From NCBI GenBank assembly GCA_031285905.1, contig JAITVH010000136.1, positions 1 through 64,000 of the forward strand: a stretch of 64,000 nucleotides of DNA, read 5' to 3'. This stretch comes from Prevotella sp. (GTDB lineage: Bacteria > Bacteroidota > Bacteroidia > Bacteroidales > Dysgonomonadaceae). Shown here one piece after another: positions 63,070 to 64,000 of the stretch. A program made the position numbers and the translations under genes. Under the pieces are notes generated by a model, which did no database searches, was not told the origin of the DNA, and saw only the letters and a list, made by a program, of their open reading frames with translations. Within the stretch, counting starts at the first letter, position 1; the number at the start of each line of letters is the position of its first letter.

Positions 63070-64000
63070 ATGGATAATTATATAGTTTCGGCACGAAAAT
63101 ACCGCCCGATGAACTTCGCTTCTGTCGTTGGGCAACGGGCTCTGACCACTACGCTAAAGAATGCGATTGCTTCAGGGAAACTGGCGCACGCGTACTTGTT
63201 TTGCGGGCCTCGTGGGGTAGGAAAAACTACTTGTGCTCGTATTTTTGCCAAGACTATAAATTGCCTTACTCCGGGAACAGATGGCGAAGCATGTAATCAA
63301 TGCGAATCGTGCGTAGCATTTAACGAGCAACGTTCTTTCAATATTCATGAACTAGATGCTGCTTCTAATAACTCGGTGGATGATATCCGCTCACTGATTG
63401 AACAGGTTAGAATCCCACCTCAGATAGGAAAATATAAAGTCTATATCATAGACGAGGTTCATATGCTTTCACAGGCTGCTTTCAATGCTTTTCTTAAAAC
63501 ATTGGAGGAACCTCCTCATCATGCTATATTTATATTAGCTACAACTGAGAAACATAAAATATTGCCAACTATACTTTCACGTTGCCAGATATATGATTTC
63601 AGCCGTATTACTATTAAAGATACAGTCGAACATCTTCAATATGTAGCTGATCAGGAAAATGTAAAAACCGAACCAGAGGCATTGAATGTTCTGGCCCAAA
63701 AAGCTGATGGAGGTATGCGCGATGCACTTTCTATCTTCGATCAGGTTGTTAGTTTTACAGGTGGTAATGTGACTTATAAAGCTATCATAGAGAATTTAAA
63801 TGTACTCGATTATGAGTATTACTTCAAATTGACAGATGCTGTGTTATCAGGGAATGTAGTTGAAGGTATGCTTATCTTGAATGAGATATTAAGCAAAGGT
63901 TTTGACGGACACAATGTAATAACTGGTATTGCATCGCATTTCAGGGATTTGTTACTATGTAAAGATCCTAAGACTGCAGGATTATTTGAAGTAGGAGCCT
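63070..64000 (+). CDS. dnaX: DNA polymerase III subunit gamma/tau, 5' part (runs off the right edge)
   Basis: 310 residues are in the window. The clamp-loader ATPase begins MDNYIVSARKYRPMNFASVVGQ. Walker A: GPRGVGKTTCARIFAK. Zinc-binding Cys cluster: CLTPGTDGEACNQCESC. Walker B: VYIIDEVHMLS. Sensor/arginine-finger region: LPTILSRCQIYDF. It loads the sliding clamp in the replication machinery. The 3' part, including any frameshift site and the tau extension, is outside. Confidence 0.97.
   Translation, partial: MDNYIVSARKYRPMNFASVVGQRALTTTLKNAIASGKLAHAYLFCGPRGVGKTTCARIFAKTINCLTPGTDGEACNQCESCVAFNEQRSFNIHELDAASNNSVDDIRSLIEQVRIPPQIGKYKVYIIDEVHMLSQAAFNAFLKTLEEPPHHAIFILATTEKHKILPTILSRCQIYDFSRITIKDTVEHLQYVADQENVKTEPEALNVLAQKADGGMRDALSIFDQVVSFTGGNVTYKAIIENLNVLDYEYYFKLTDAVLSGNVVEGMLILNEILSKGFDGHNVITGIASHFRDLLLCKDPKTAGLFEVGA

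Overview
The window looks like chromosomal DNA of a Bacteroidota bacterium, most likely of the order Bacteroidales and perhaps Dysgonomonas-like. The evidence is Bacteroidota-type promoters (TAnnTTTG boxes, sometimes with an upstream TTTG), lipoproteins with an acidic run after the lipobox Cys, a Bacteroidota-type LptD, an IgGFc-binding-domain surface protein, a TonB-dependent receptor with a carboxypeptidase-like N-terminal domain, and fused aspartokinase/homoserine dehydrogenase. The genus is an inference. I see no transposase, integrase, phage gene, rRNA or CRISPR array.

Layout. 1-4.5 kb (minus): 5' part of formate-tetrahydrofolate ligase, then a pair of GC-rich DUF1254/DUF1214 lipoprotein genes ending at a strong hairpin. 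4.8-9.5 kb (plus): YciO/Sua5-type protein, S41 protease lipoprotein, ThrA. 9.6-11.7 kb (minus): IgGFc-binding-domain surface protein. 12.4-17.1 kb: ApgM-like phosphomutase (possible homoserine kinase), ThiL, and a LuxR regulator paired with a hemerythrin protein. 17.1-24.4 kb (minus): Wzx-like flippase, TonB receptor with a Cys-rich partner (probable metal uptake), and a large FAD/Fe-S D-lactate dehydrogenase. 24.6-29.5 kb: small stress-type membrane proteins, an S9 peptidase, an orphan protein, a repeat-rich gene-poor stretch and an XRE regulator.

29.8-33.3 kb holds a TPP riboswitch driving thiM-thiE-tenA, followed by thiD: a thiamine salvage cluster that ThiL (14.6 kb) completes. 33.3-47.1 kb: a Cys/Met-metabolism PLP enzyme, aroQ, pyk, rnr with a DUF6056 membrane protein, lptD, an M64 peptidase, a TPR protein and ffh. 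47.2-55.2 kb: enolase, an AlkD-like protein, a Dabb protein, a lipoprotein, Nramp and MFS transporters in one operon, ZupT and a TonB-C protein. 55.4-64 kb: a 1857-aa alpha-2-macroglobulin lipoprotein with an intact thioester motif, tRNA-Leu(UAG), a Tat-exported Gfo/Idh/MocA oxidoreductase, a CDGSH protein and the 5' part of dnaX.

The most unusual material is between genes. There are three families of palindromic repeats. One of them is present as two diverged copies in opposite orientation, 17 kb apart, with shared flanks and CTGTAGGGG ends; one copy sits inside the thi cluster. Other points to follow are the interruption of a thrA-apgM neighbourhood by a surface-protein gene, the TonB/Cys-rich module, and the LuxR regulator whose receiver lacks its phosphorylation residues. 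I did not find a clearly new defence or mobile system.
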